A stretch of DNA of 64,000 nucleotides, from positions 62,001 through 126,000 of the forward strand of contig NZ_FXLP01000004.1 of NCBI RefSeq assembly GCF_900176605.1, given 5' to 3'. Made by a program: the position numbers and the translations under genes. Below are positions 1 to 8,570 of the stretch, one piece after another (the first letter of the stretch is position 1; the number at the start of each line of letters is the position of its first letter). This DNA is from Peptoniphilus vaginalis (GTDB lineage: Bacteria > Bacillota > Clostridia > Tissierellales > Peptoniphilaceae). The notes below the pieces were generated by a model. It saw only the letters and a list, made by a program, of their open reading frames with translations, ran no database searches and was not told the origin of the DNA.

Positions 1-285
1 CCCTGTGGGTACCAATATGTTCTTAGTCAACCCAATAAAGTTAGAGCTGCTAAGTCTTTATGAGAATGGATAAGAAGGGCTGAAGAGTCTAATTTAAAAG
101 AATTTAAATCTTGTATAACTGCTTTTAATAACTGGTTTGATGAGATATGTAATTCTTTTGATTATCCTTGGTCTAATGGTCCTCTTGAAGGTACTCATAC
201 TAAGATAAAGACTTTAAAGAGGAATTGTTTTGGTATGAAAAATTTCAATTTGTTTAGAAAAAGGATTATGTTCGCTTGTAAGTAG
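1..285 (+). pseudogene. ISL3-family transposase, C-terminal fragment with in-frame stop
   Basis: Frame 1 reads to a TAG at 283-285. After position 64 the translation contains DYPWSNGPLEGTHTKIKTLKR followed by a FRKRI segment, the typical C-terminal end of ISL3 transposases (catalytic-domain Glu in the PLEG segment). Immediately upstream the same frame is interrupted by TGA at 61-63, with recognisable sequence (YQYVLSQPNK) continuing on the other side. This copy is therefore inactive unless the base is a sequencing error. The 5' part lies outside the window. Confidence 0.75.
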
Positions 286-310
286 TGGTTAGGAAAACGG
301 GGAAAATTCG

Positions 311-330
311 CAAAACCCCTAGGGGTTTTG
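311..330. terminator. 20-bp perfect palindrome behind the transposase
   Basis: CAAAACCCCTAGGGGTTTTG is a perfect palindrome 25 bases after the transposase stop, with short A and T runs in its arms. It probably acts as the transposase terminator. No long T tract follows, so function is an inference. Confidence 0.45.
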
Positions 331-410
331 TTTGCTATGCTTATTTTTAGTAGTTTTTTAGTTGTTTTAGTTTTGTTCTTTTATTAGCGTTTATGTGTTC
401 ATTTTTACAT

Positions 411-439
411 AAAGAAAGAGACTCGAGTTAACGAGTCTC
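411..439 (-). terminator. Terminator for tuf, inside the IS end
   Basis: Read on the minus strand, an 8-bp stem GAGACTCG/CGAGTCTC with a 6-base loop is followed by a TTTCTTT tract. It is the first terminator-like hairpin behind tuf and lies on the IS side of the 460 border, so the IS may now supply the end of the tuf transcript. Confidence 0.6.
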
Positions 440-483
440 CCCAATATTTGGCATAGAGCCTTTTTTATTTTGTAAGCCAAGGA

Positions 484-1677
484 TTAGTCAAGAATCTTTG
501 ATACTACTCCTGATGCTACTGTTCTTCCACCTTCACGAATTGCGAATCTTAGTCCTTCGTCCATTGCGATTGGTGTGATTAGTGTTACTGTAAATGTTGA
601 GTTGTCTCCTGGCATTACCATTTCTACTCCGTCTGCTAGTTGGATGTCTCCTGTTACGTCTGTTGTTCTGAAGTAGAATTGTGGTCTGTATCCGTTAAAG
701 AATGGTGTGTGTCTTCCACCTTCTTCTTTTGTTAGTACGTATACTTCTGCTTCAAATTTTGTGTGTGGTTTGATTGTTCCTGGTGCTGCTAGGACTTGTC
801 CTCTTTGGATTTCTTCTCTTTGTACTCCTCTTAGTAGGGCTCCTATGTTGTCTCCTGCTTCTGCTAGGTCTAGTTGTTTTCTAAACATTTCTACACCTGT
901 TACTACTACTTGTCTGCTTTCGTCTGTTAAGCCTACTAGTTCTACTGTGTCTCCTACTTTTACTACACCTTGTTCTACTCTTCCTGTTGCTACTGTTCCT
1001 CTTCCTGTGATTGAGAATACGTCTTCGATTGGCATTAGGAATGGGTGTTCTGTATCTCTTACTGGTGTTGGGATGTATTCGTCTACTTCTTCCATTAGTT
1101 TTACGATCTTGTCTCCCCATTCTCCCTCTGGATCTTCTAGGGCTTTTAATGCTGATCCTACTACGATTGGTGTGTTGTCTCCATCAAAGTCGTATTCACT
1201 TAGTAGGTCTCTTACTTCCATTTCTACTAATTCAATTAGTTCTGGATCGTCTACTTGGTCTTCTTTGTTTAGGAATACTACTATCTTTGGTACACCAACT
1301 TGACGAGCTAGTAGGATGTGTTCTCTTGTTTGTGGCATTGGTCCATCTGCTGCTGATACTACTAGGATTGCTCCGTCCATTTGTGCTGCTCCTGTGATCA
1401 TGTTCTTTACATAGTCAGCGTGTCCTGGGCAGTCTACGTGTGCGTAGTGTCTGTTTGGTGTTTCGTATTCTACGTGTGATGTTGAGATTGTGATTCCTCT
1501 TTCTCTTTCTTCTGGTGCCTTGTCTATGTGTGCGTAGTCTACGAATTCTCCTCCGCCGTATCTCTTGTTCATTACAAGTGTGATTGCAGCTGTTAGTGTT
1601 GTCTTACCGTGGTCAACGTGACCAATTGTTCCAATGTTTACGTGTGGTTTATTTCTTTCAAATTTTGCTTTTGCCAT
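484..1677 (-). CDS. tuf: Translation elongation factor Tu
   Basis: EF-Tu is the GTPase that brings aminoacyl-tRNA to the ribosome A site. The 397-residue product has the usual length. The P-loop GHVDHGKT lies at residues 19-26, the switch II DCPG at 82-85 and the guanine-specificity NKED at 137-140, followed by full domains 2 and 3. The start ATG is preceded by AGGAGG at good spacing. The gene stands alone here, not next to fusA/rpsG, so it is an isolated tuf copy. An ISL3 element sits directly downstream. The promoter is visible at 1709-1737. Confidence 0.98.
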   Translation of the reverse strand: MAKAKFERNKPHVNIGTIGHVDHGKTTLTAAITLVMNKRYGGGEFVDYAHIDKAPEERERGITISTSHVEYETPNRHYAHVDCPGHADYVKNMITGAAQMDGAILVVSAADGPMPQTREHILLARQVGVPKIVVFLNKEDQVDDPELIELVEMEVRDLLSEYDFDGDNTPIVVGSALKALEDPEGEWGDKIVKLMEEVDEYIPTPVRDTEHPFLMPIEDVFSITGRGTVATGRVEQGVVKVGDTVELVGLTDESRQVVVTGVEMFRKQLDLAEAGDNIGALLRGVQREEIQRGQVLAAPGTIKPHTKFEAEVYVLTKEEGGRHTPFFNGYRPQFYFRTTDVTGDIQLADGVEMVMPGDNSTFTVTLITPIAMDEGLRFAIREGGRTVASGVVSKILD

Positions 1678-1708
1678 GCTTTTCCTCCTGGATATTTAAA
1701 TTAAGTTC

Positions 1709-1737
1709 ATAATACCTCAAATTCAAATTTTTTTCAA
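1709..1737 (-). promoter_or_regulatory. tuf promoter
   Basis: On the minus strand TTGAAA and TATTAT are separated by exactly 17 bases, about 30 bases upstream of the tuf start. This matches a housekeeping sigma-A promoter. Confidence 0.7.
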
Positions 1738-1757
1738 CATTTAAGCAAATTTAGACT

Positions 1758-3101
1758 TTAAATTGCTTCTATTTTTCTTCTCACAAAGGTATTCATAAAA
1801 TATGCTATAAAAAATACTGATGATATCTCTGCTATTACATATCCCCACCAAATCTCGTTAACTGTAAAGTATGTCACTGCTATATAGGCAACTGGTAGAA
1901 GGACAATGATTTGTCTTAGGATTGAGTCAAGTAATGCCAAGATTCCATTGCCAAAGGCTTGGAAAACACTGGCACCCACTACTGATATGCCTGCGAAGAC
2001 ATAGGATAAGGCACAAATCCTTAACATCGGTATTCCTATCTCTAGCATCTTGCCTGATGCTGAAAAGATTTTTAAGATTTCTCTTGGGAAGGACATTATT
2101 AAGCCTGAGACTATTAAGGTCATTACAGTTACTGTCACCATAGCGAGCTTTATTGACTTTATAATTCTCTTCTCGTTCTTGGCTCCGTAGTTGTAGGCAA
2201 TTATCGGTACAAGTCCGTTGTTGATACCAAAGATTGGCATAAAGACAAAGGATTGAACCTTGAAGTAGGCGCCTAGTGCTGCTATGGCAGATGTAGAAAT
2301 CCCTGAGAGCATCTTGTTCAATACATATATTGTAAAGGACTGGATTGTTATTGTAATCATGGATGGGATTCCAACAATATAAATGTCCTTTATAATTTTT
2401 GGATTAAAGGAAAGCTTCTTCATTGTTATGTCTGAATTAAATTTGTGTTGGAAGAAGGACCCACAAATTGCTCCAATTATTTGTCCCGTTACAGTAGCAA
2501 CTGCCGCACCCTTTACACCCATAGCTGGCAGTCCAAAGTAACCGAAGATGAAAATTGGATCGAGAATTATATTTAATACTGCTCCAGTTAATTGTGTGAG
2601 CATAGTATAGATTGTTCTTCCCGTTGACTGAAGAGTTCTCTCCAAAAATATTTGAGTGAAGACACCTATGGATAAGCCCATTACAATTTGAAGATAGTCC
2701 ACTCCATAGTTGATTATATTTTCATTTGTGGTTTGGGCAGACACAAAGGGTCTTGGCAAAAATCTTGACAAGATAAATAGAAGTAAGCCATATAAAAGGG
2801 CAAGTGTAAGTCCATTCTCTGCTGTCTTGTTGGCCCTGTCAAAGTTCTTCTCTCCCAAGTATCTCGAGATCAGCGAGTTCATACCAACTCCTGTCCCCAC
2901 TCCAATCCCTATCATAATATTTTGTATTGGAAAGGCAATTGCTATGGCAGTGAAGGCTTCTTCGTTAATCTTTCCAATGTAGTAGGAGTCCACCAAGTTG
3001 TACATGGACTGGATGAACATAGAAATTACAATTGGAAAGGAAACTTGAAATAAAAGTTTTGGGATTGACATGGTCCCCAATTTATTTTCATTGTTTTGCA
3101 C
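1758..3101 (-). CDS. MATE-family efflux transporter
   Basis: This 447-residue protein has about 12 hydrophobic segments and the MATE/NorM pattern of two similar halves. The N-terminal stretch LLFQVSFPIVISMFIQSMYN and a later IIAYNYGAK segment are typical. Family members export drugs or other organic cations in exchange for Na+ or H+ across the cytoplasmic membrane. The gene is transcribed alone towards tuf with an 80-base gap, and nothing nearby points to a particular substrate. Length and motifs are complete, so it is probably functional. Confidence 0.9.
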   Translation of the reverse strand: MQNNENKLGTMSIPKLLFQVSFPIVISMFIQSMYNLVDSYYIGKINEEAFTAIAIAFPIQNIMIGIGVGTGVGMNSLISRYLGEKNFDRANKTAENGLTLALLYGLLLFILSRFLPRPFVSAQTTNENIINYGVDYLQIVMGLSIGVFTQIFLERTLQSTGRTIYTMLTQLTGAVLNIILDPIFIFGYFGLPAMGVKGAAVATVTGQIIGAICGSFFQHKFNSDITMKKLSFNPKIIKDIYIVGIPSMITITIQSFTIYVLNKMLSGISTSAIAALGAYFKVQSFVFMPIFGINNGLVPIIAYNYGAKNEKRIIKSIKLAMVTVTVMTLIVSGLIMSFPREILKIFSASGKMLEIGIPMLRICALSYVFAGISVVGASVFQAFGNGILALLDSILRQIIVLLPVAYIAVTYFTVNEIWWGYVIAEISSVFFIAYFMNTFVRRKIEAI

Positions 3102-3287
3102 TTAATCACCTCTTAATCTTTCTATCTATAATCTTAACTATTATATAGGAAGATATAAATTTTTTAAAGTTTCTAAAGATAATAATGTCACTTTGAATTT
3201 TTATAAATTTTTTCTTCACTTAACTTGTGACCCAATATTTTTTTACATTTAATCTTACTATGATAAAATGTAGGCAGAGGTGATTTG

Positions 3288-4241
3288 GTGAAATTATTGA
3301 TTACGAGTAATATTCCAGAAAAAATTTACGATGAGCTAGACAAAAATTTTGAAATAAGCTACCACGACTCCAACGTGCCACTTACTAAAGAAGAAATAAT
3401 TGCAAGGATAAAGGGACAAGATGCCCTTCTCTGTCCTCTATCAGATAAGATTGACAAGGATGTAATTGATGCTGGCGACAATTTAAAAATTATTTCCAAC
3501 TACGGAGCTGGCTTTGACAACATAGATATTGATTACGCAAGAGAAAAAGGAATCCTTGTTACAAATGCGCCTGCTCCTGCTTCTGCTGTATCAACAGCTG
3601 AACTTGCCTTTGGACTTATGCTTGCAGCTGCAAGACGTATTGTATCTGGCGACAAGGTCACTAGGTCTGGAGAATTTTATGGTTGGCGACCAACTTTTTA
3701 TCTTGGAAGTCAACTTAAAGGAAAGACCCTTGGCATAATAGGACTTGGTAACATTGGAAAAAATCTTGCTAAGAGGGCAAGAGCCTTTGAGATGAAGGTT
3801 GTTTATTATTCACGAACAAGAAAAGAAGATTTTGAAAAAGAATTTGACATAGAGTATATGGATAAAGATGAAGTGATAAGGTCTTCTGACTTCTTAAGTC
3901 TTCACACAGCTTATGTGCCAGACCTTCGCCATATGATCTCAAAAAAAGAACTTGAAATGATGAAAAAAAGTGCTATATTAATAAATGCGTCAAGAGGTCC
4001 AATTGTTGATGAAGACGCCCTTGCCGATGCACTAATAGAAAATGTAATCGCAGGAGCTGCTCTTGATGTTTATGAGTTTGAACCAAGAGTAAATAAAAAA
4101 CTTATGGACCTTGACAATGTAATCCTTGCTCCTCACCTTGGCAATGCAACTTTTGAAGCAAGACTTGAGATGGGTGAGAATGCAAAGGACAATTTAATTG
4201 ATTTTAAAAATGGTAAGAATCCAAAAAATAAAGTAAACTGA
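3288..4241 (+). CDS. D-2-hydroxyacid dehydrogenase, NAD-dependent
   Basis: The product belongs to the D-isomer-specific 2-hydroxyacid dehydrogenases, which interconvert 2-oxo acids and D-2-hydroxy acids with NAD(H). The Rossmann motif GLGNIG is near residue 153. The catalytic residues appear as Arg in NASRGP (near 237), Glu in DVYEFEP and His in LAPHLGN (near 284). I place the start at GTG 3288, because AGAGGTGA ends five bases before it; the TTG at 3285 is too close. It forms an operon with the gene 8 bases downstream. It most resembles glyoxylate/hydroxypyruvate reductases. A role as the 2-hydroxyglutarate dehydrogenase that feeds the glutamate pathway is possible but unproven. Confidence 0.88.
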   Translation: MKLLITSNIPEKIYDELDKNFEISYHDSNVPLTKEEIIARIKGQDALLCPLSDKIDKDVIDAGDNLKIISNYGAGFDNIDIDYAREKGILVTNAPAPASAVSTAELAFGLMLAAARRIVSGDKVTRSGEFYGWRPTFYLGSQLKGKTLGIIGLGNIGKNLAKRARAFEMKVVYYSRTRKEDFEKEFDIEYMDKDEVIRSSDFLSLHTAYVPDLRHMISKKELEMMKKSAILINASRGPIVDEDALADALIENVIAGAALDVYEFEPRVNKKLMDLDNVILAPHLGNATFEARLEMGENAKDNLIDFKNGKNPKNKVN

Positions 4242-4249
4242 GGTGTAAA

Positions 4250-5281
4250 ATGATAAATTATTATAGTCCACAAGATATGACTATATGGTCTGGAAGAGTT
4301 GACGATGAAAATGACTACGAATCCTTTAGGTGGCATCAATGGGTTAAGCCCCTTGACCTAAACGACGAAAGCTTAACTCCCTTCGAAGGCAAGCTTGGTT
4401 TTGGAATTTTAGGTTTTGAATCTGACCAAGGCATTGAACTTAACAAGGGAAGGTTTGGAGCTGCTGCCGGTCCTGCTGCAATAAGAAAGGAACTTGCAAA
4501 ACTTCCTTGTCAATTTTCTAAAGACTTAAAGATTTTTGATTGTGGTAATGTTACAAGTAAGTATACAACTCTTGAAGCCAGCCAAGACGAACTTGCTAAG
4601 GCTGTCGATAGAGTTCTTGAACTAAACTTATTCCCTCTTGTTCTCGGTGGCGGTCATGAAACTGCCTTTGGTCACTACAAGGGAATCAGCACTTTTCTTG
4701 ACGATAGAGAAGACAACAAGCTTGGAATTTTAAATTTCGATGCCCACTTTGACCTTAGACCTTATGAAAAGGGAACTGGTACAAGTGGAACTATGTTTAG
4801 GCAAATTGCCGACTACACTCGTGAAAAGGGAACTCAATATGCCTACTATGTAATGGGAATTCAAAAACACTCCAACACCCTTTCACTTTTTAGGACTGCT
4901 GAAAGGTTAGGCGTTACTTATGTCTTAGGTAAGGACCTTATGAACGGCAACTTATTTGATATTGTCCAACATCTTGACGGATATATCCAAGAGCAAGACC
5001 ACCTATATATAACAATTTGTATGGACTGCTTCACATCTTCCTTTGCACCAGGAGTTTCTGCTCCTCAAGCCTTGGGTGTTGATCCAGAAAAAGTAATCCT
5101 ACTTTTAAAACACGTCTTTTCATCTGGCAAGCCAATGAGCTTTGACATCTGTGAAGTTTCTCCAAGATTCGACCACGACTCTGTAACTGCCAACTTGGCA
5201 TCAATTCTCGTCTACACAGTTGTATCAACTATGGCTCAACACAAACTAGGCAAGGCAAACAAAAAATATATTCCTAATTAA
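4250..5281 (+). CDS. hutG: Formimidoylglutamase-like protein, arginase fold
   Basis: The 343-residue protein is of the ureohydrolase (arginase/agmatinase/HutG) superfamily. The N-terminal region (SPQDMTIWSGRVDDE, FRWHQWV) and the APGVSAP segment point to formimidoylglutamase, which splits formimidoylglutamate to glutamate and formamide in histidine breakdown. Metal ligands are His136 (GGGHE), Asp154/His156/Asp158 (DAHFD) and Asp249. The position that normally supplies a further Asp two residues earlier is Cys247. No other hut genes are in the window. It probably shares a transcript with the dehydrogenase 8 bases upstream and would yield glutamate for fermentation. Confidence 0.82.
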   Translation: MINYYSPQDMTIWSGRVDDENDYESFRWHQWVKPLDLNDESLTPFEGKLGFGILGFESDQGIELNKGRFGAAAGPAAIRKELAKLPCQFSKDLKIFDCGNVTSKYTTLEASQDELAKAVDRVLELNLFPLVLGGGHETAFGHYKGISTFLDDREDNKLGILNFDAHFDLRPYEKGTGTSGTMFRQIADYTREKGTQYAYYVMGIQKHSNTLSLFRTAERLGVTYVLGKDLMNGNLFDIVQHLDGYIQEQDHLYITICMDCFTSSFAPGVSAPQALGVDPEKVILLLKHVFSSGKPMSFDICEVSPRFDHDSVTANLASILVYTVVSTMAQHKLGKANKKYIPN

Positions 5282-5307
5282 GTTATAAATAATTATTTAA
5301 GCTAAAA

Positions 5308-5337
5308 AAATTGCCATGGACCTCTCCATGGCAATTT
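5308..5337. terminator. Bidirectional terminator between convergent genes
   Basis: The 13-bp arms AAATTGCCATGGA and TCCATGGCAATTT flank a 4-base loop, with A and T runs on the two sides. It can serve both the hutG-like operon and the convergent transporter operon. Confidence 0.85.
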
Positions 5338-5365
5338 CTTTATCAAAAATTATTTTCTTTTTACA

Positions 5366-6145
5366 TTATAGAGAGTTACCAACCTCTATAGATATTTCAT
5401 AAAACTTATCTAAGATGGCATCTAGCTTAAGATTTTTCTTTTCTTCACCAGCTAGGTCCATAATCTTTTCTCCCTTGTGCATCATTATAAGCCTGTCCCC
5501 ATACTTAAGTGAATAATTTAAGTTGTGGGTTACCATTAGGGCAGTCAAGTTTTTTTCTCTCACAATTTTATCTGTGATTTCCATAACTGTGTCTGCAGTC
5601 TTGGGGTCAAGGGCTGCTGTGTGCTCGTCTAAGATTAAAAAATCTATGGGAACAAGAGTTGCCATTATAAGGGCAAGGGCCTGTCTTTGGCCACCTGATA
5701 AGAGTCCAACCTTGTCGTCTAACTTGTCTTCAAGTCCAAGGCCAAGACCTCTTAATGTCTCCCTATAAATTTCTCTCTTCTTTTTATTTACTCCTGGAGT
5801 CAAGTTCCATGACTTGTTTTTGTTTTCAGCCATAGACATATTTTCCAAGATTGTCATCTTTGGTGAAGTCCCCATCTTTGGATCTTGAAAGACTCTTCCC
5901 ATCTTGACGTATCTCCTGTGCTCAGGAATTTTTTTGAGGCTATCTCCATCTATTAGAATTTCTCCAGAGTCTTCTCTTAGGGACCCACAAATTATATTTA
6001 AGAGGGTTGACTTACCTGACCCATTGGACCCAATGATGCTAAGGAATTGTCCCTTGGGAAGGCTTAGGTCAAATCCAGAAAAAATTTTATTCTCATTAGC
6101 TGTTCCAATGTTAAAGGTTTTGTCGATTGATTTTAACTCAAGCAT
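5366..6145 (-). CDS. trpZ: ABC transporter ATPase of a tryptophan-type importer
   Basis: This is the nucleotide-binding subunit of an importer. It shows Walker A GSNGSGKST, signature LSGGQRQAL, Walker B LIDFLILDEH and the H-loop TALMVTHN. I start it at the ATG at 6145 (MLELKSIDKT), which overlaps the permease stop by 8 bases and has GAAGG upstream; a longer frame to 6178 would overlap the permease by 41 bases. Together with the permease and lipoprotein it forms a three-gene operon behind a T-box. The symbol follows the streptococcal trpXYZ system and rests on gene order plus the leader, not on a search. Confidence 0.85.
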   Translation of the reverse strand: MLELKSIDKTFNIGTANENKIFSGFDLSLPKGQFLSIIGSNGSGKSTLLNIICGSLREDSGEILIDGDSLKKIPEHRRYVKMGRVFQDPKMGTSPKMTILENMSMAENKNKSWNLTPGVNKKKREIYRETLRGLGLGLEDKLDDKVGLLSGGQRQALALIMATLVPIDFLILDEHTAALDPKTADTVMEITDKIVREKNLTALMVTHNLNYSLKYGDRLIMMHKGEKIMDLAGEEKKNLKLDAILDKFYEISIEVGNSL

Positions 6146-7016
6146 GTTGAACCTTCTTTCTCTTTCCCCTTCCTGCAATTAAAATCACAAGGAAGATTGC
6201 TGCTGTTATAAGTTTCATTGAATTTGCTGAAAAACCACATGCAATGGCAAGGGCAATAGATGCCTTGTAGAGAATTGATCCAACTAAGACCTTTGTAGTG
6301 TCCTTCATAAAGTCAAATCTCTCAAGGAGTTTCATACCAAGGACAACTGCAGCAAGACCCATTACCATAGACCCAGTTCCCATAGAAACTTCAAAAAATC
6401 TTTGCTCCTGACAAACTATGGCACCGCTTAGGGCTACAAGTCCATTAGAAAGTGCCAGACCACAAATTTTTACCCTGCCTGGGTCAACTGCCATGGTCCT
6501 GACAAGACTTTCGTTGTCACCACAAGCCTTTAAAATAAATCCAGCCTTGGTCTTTAAAAAATAATCTAAGATTATTTTCATCACAAGAACAAAGGGAATC
6601 ATAACAAAGACCAAGTCAAAAGCTTGTAAGTTTTCTGGCACAAGTCTTGCAAGTCCTGTAGAAAAAATTGTATCTGCATTAAAGATTGGCACGTTGGCCT
6701 TGCCTGCGATTTTTAAATTAATTGTCCACAAGGCAGTTTGCATAATAAGACCTGCAAGTAGGTCTTCCACCTTTAACTTTATGTGGATAAGACCTGTCAA
6801 TGAACCTGCCATAGCACCAGCCAAGAAACTTATTACAAGGGCAAGTCCAGGGTTCACTCCCCTTAGGATTGCAAAAACTGTTACTGCTGCTCCCAGTGGA
6901 AAGGACCCGTCAACTGTTAAGTCAGGAAAGTCCAAGATACTGTAAGCAATATAAAGACCAAGGGCTAAGAAACTATAAGTTAGCCCCTGCTCAATTATTC
7001 CTCTTAAAATATCCAT
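6138..7016 (-). CDS. trpY: ABC transporter permease of a tryptophan-type importer
   Basis: A 292-residue integral membrane protein with about eight to nine hydrophobic segments, of the branched-chain-type permease fold seen with DUF534/TrpX-type binding proteins. The opening segment YSFLALGLYIAYSILDFPDL and the internal GLALSNGLVALSGAI are characteristic. It forms the channel for the substrate delivered by the lipoprotein encoded 7 bases upstream, and its end overlaps the ATPase start. Tight spacing indicates one transcript. Confidence 0.87.
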   Translation of the reverse strand: MDILRGIIEQGLTYSFLALGLYIAYSILDFPDLTVDGSFPLGAAVTVFAILRGVNPGLALVISFLAGAMAGSLTGLIHIKLKVEDLLAGLIMQTALWTINLKIAGKANVPIFNADTIFSTGLARLVPENLQAFDLVFVMIPFVLVMKIILDYFLKTKAGFILKACGDNESLVRTMAVDPGRVKICGLALSNGLVALSGAIVCQEQRFFEVSMGTGSMVMGLAAVVLGMKLLERFDFMKDTTKVLVGSILYKASIALAIACGFSANSMKLITAAIFLVILIAGRGKRKKVQHA

Positions 7017-7023
7017 GCCCTAC

Positions 7024-8037
7024 CTACTTTTCTGAAGGTATAGTAACGTCTGTTATATTTTCTGTTGCCCTATCAAGTAGGTCCTTTGGAAGATCTATGC
7101 CAAGATCCTTAGCAACCTTTGAGTTGATATATAGGTTTGGCTTATCTATAGTTTCAAAAGGCATTTCACTTGCCTTAGCTTCTCCCTTTAAAATTTTTGC
7201 AGCCATCTTACCTGTTTGCTTTCCAAGAGAAACATACTCAATACCTTCTGCACCAAGGCAACCCATATTTACTTGTTCAACTTCAGAACCAAAAACTGGA
7301 ATCTTCTTTGCATTGGCCTTATCCAAAATTGTTGGAAGAGAATTAACAACTGTGTTATCCAAAAGATTTGTCATTGCATCAACCTTTGAAAGCAAGTTGT
7401 CTGTTGCTAGAGGTATATCTGCTGTTGTGTTTATAGCTTCGTCCACAATAGTGAAACCGTACTTGCCTGCAAGGTCCTTGTAAATCTTTAACATTGAATC
7501 AGAGTTTGCTTCACTTGATGTATGAAGGATACCAAGTTTTTTTGCCTTAGGCATAAGTTCTCTTATTAATTTTAATTGGTCTTCCACTGGCAAGATGTCG
7601 CTTGTGCCTGTTACATTGCCAAGAGGTTTTTTATTTTTATCTGCAAGTTGAGCAGCAACTGGATCAGTGATTGCTGTATAGACAACGGGTATATCTGTTT
7701 TTGTTGTTGCGTTGTAGGCACTCATAGCTGCAGGTGTGGCGATTGCTGTTACCATATCCACCTTGTTGCCCACAAAGGCATCTGCTATTTGTGCTGCAAT
7801 ACCCATATCTGCTTGGGCATTTTGGTAATCAACTTCTAAATTCTTTCCTTCAACAAGACCTTCTTCTTCAAGTCCTTGTAAGAAACCTTTCCTACAATTA
7901 TCAAGTGATGGATGTTGAGCAAATTGCAAAATTCCAATTTTATAAACTTTCTCACTATCAGAAGTTTTTTCTCCACTTCCCTTTGAGCATCCGACTAACA
8001 ACATAACTAATGACAATACTACTAAAATTTTTTTCAT
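7024..8037 (-). CDS. trpX: Substrate-binding lipoprotein of a tryptophan-type ABC importer
   Basis: The protein starts with a lipoprotein signal (MKKILVVLSLVMLLVGCSKG), so it should be anchored outside the membrane and capture substrate. The body fits the TrpX / DUF534 binding-protein family (YKIGILQFAQHPSLD near the N-terminus, GCLGAEGIEYVSLGKQTG near the C-terminus). The start is the ATG at 8037, behind AAGGAG; a more distant start would add seven charged residues. It is the first gene of the operon. A T-box leader with a probable UGG specifier precedes it, which points to tryptophan as substrate. Confidence 0.85.
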   Translation of the reverse strand: MKKILVVLSLVMLLVGCSKGSGEKTSDSEKVYKIGILQFAQHPSLDNCRKGFLQGLEEEGLVEGKNLEVDYQNAQADMGIAAQIADAFVGNKVDMVTAIATPAAMSAYNATTKTDIPVVYTAITDPVAAQLADKNKKPLGNVTGTSDILPVEDQLKLIRELMPKAKKLGILHTSSEANSDSMLKIYKDLAGKYGFTIVDEAINTTADIPLATDNLLSKVDAMTNLLDNTVVNSLPTILDKANAKKIPVFGSEVEQVNMGCLGAEGIEYVSLGKQTGKMAAKILKGEAKASEMPFETIDKPNLYINSKVAKDLGIDLPKDLLDRATENITDVTIPSEK

Positions 8038-8080
8038 TTTTTTCTCCTTTTTCCTCACACTATGAGAGAAGGATGGAAAT

Positions 8081-8340
8081 AAAAAAAGACTTCCATCCCT
8101 AATGGGACAAAAGTCTTAACTTCTGCGGTACCACCCAAATTTGCATAAAGCACCCTCTCATCAATACTAACATATTGGTCTTATTTTAACGGCTAAGTCC
8201 CGTCGGGCATTACTCTAAATCAAAGATTTATTTCTTCCCGCCCTCCGAAGTCCATTCATTTAAACTTCACCTACAAGTCTCTCACCAAGTGACTCGCTCT
8301 CTTTAAAGCTCCATAAAAATTACTAATCTTCTTTATCGGT
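8081..8340 (-). promoter_or_regulatory. T-box leader, probable tryptophan specificity
   Basis: Read on the minus strand, the T-box core GGGTGGTACCGCAGAAG lies at 8121-8137. It is followed by a terminator with 12-bp arms at 8088-8115 and a run of seven T (8081-8087). Upstream, a long stem I region carries GAATGGACTTC, whose TGG at 8252-8254 is the likely specifier codon. Uncharged tRNA would bind, form the antiterminator and allow transport genes to be made. Recognition of the T-box is firm; reading the specifier as Trp is an inference that fits the TrpX-type genes downstream. Confidence 0.9.
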
Positions 8341-8355
8341 TTATTGTTTAGGTAT

Positions 8356-8384
8356 AATATAGGCTTTCAATTTTAATTTGTCAA
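8356..8384 (-). promoter_or_regulatory. Promoter of the T-box operon
   Basis: On the minus strand TTGACA and TATATT are 17 bases apart, immediately upstream of the T-box leader. Confidence 0.75.
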
Positions 8385-8496
8385 GAGCTTTTTTATATTA
8401 ATTTTTAATTTTTAAAAAATAATTTGCTCCCTACTAAATTTAAAATTCCTCTCTCTTTAAAATTAAAGCTATAAGGTCAAAATAATCTTCAAACGT

Positions 8497-8525
8497 TTGA
8501 CTATTTTAATAAAAAGATATATATT
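8497..8525 (+). promoter_or_regulatory. htpG promoter
   Basis: TTGACT (8497-8502) and TATATT (8520-8525) are separated by 17 bases. The predicted start of transcription falls at about 8532, inside the CIRCE-like element. Confidence 0.7.
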
Positions 8526-8526
8526 A

Positions 8527-8553
8527 TTAGCAGAAGCACATAACGAGTGCTAA
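8527..8553 (+). promoter_or_regulatory. CIRCE-like HrcA operator
   Basis: The sequence is TTAGCAGAA, nine bases, GAGTGCTAA. The right half is a perfect CIRCE half-site and the left half matches 6 of 9 positions of TTAGCACTC, with the canonical 9-base spacer. It overlaps the predicted transcription start of htpG, where HrcA would block initiation until heat stress. Confidence 0.8.
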
Positions 8554-8570
8554 TGAGGAAAGGTGATAAT

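Larger units (their letters stand above)
1..460 (+). mobile_element. ISL3-family insertion sequence, right-hand part
   Basis: The first 460 bases look like the right end of an ISL3-type element cut by the window edge. It holds the 3' end of a transposase frame, then about 170 bases of non-coding DNA, and ends near 460 in TTTGGCATAGAGCC, which is the inverse of the GGCTCT... ends known for this family. The element stops 23 bases from the tuf stop codon, so it sits directly behind tuf. Family assignment rests on the transposase C-terminus and the end sequence. The exact border and target duplication cannot be fixed without the left end. Confidence 0.7.

Noticed and set aside
707-1397. Long open frames on the plus strand opposite tuf
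   Set aside because: They mirror the biased codon use of tuf, lack ribosome-binding sites, and give Ser/Thr- or Leu-rich low-complexity proteins.
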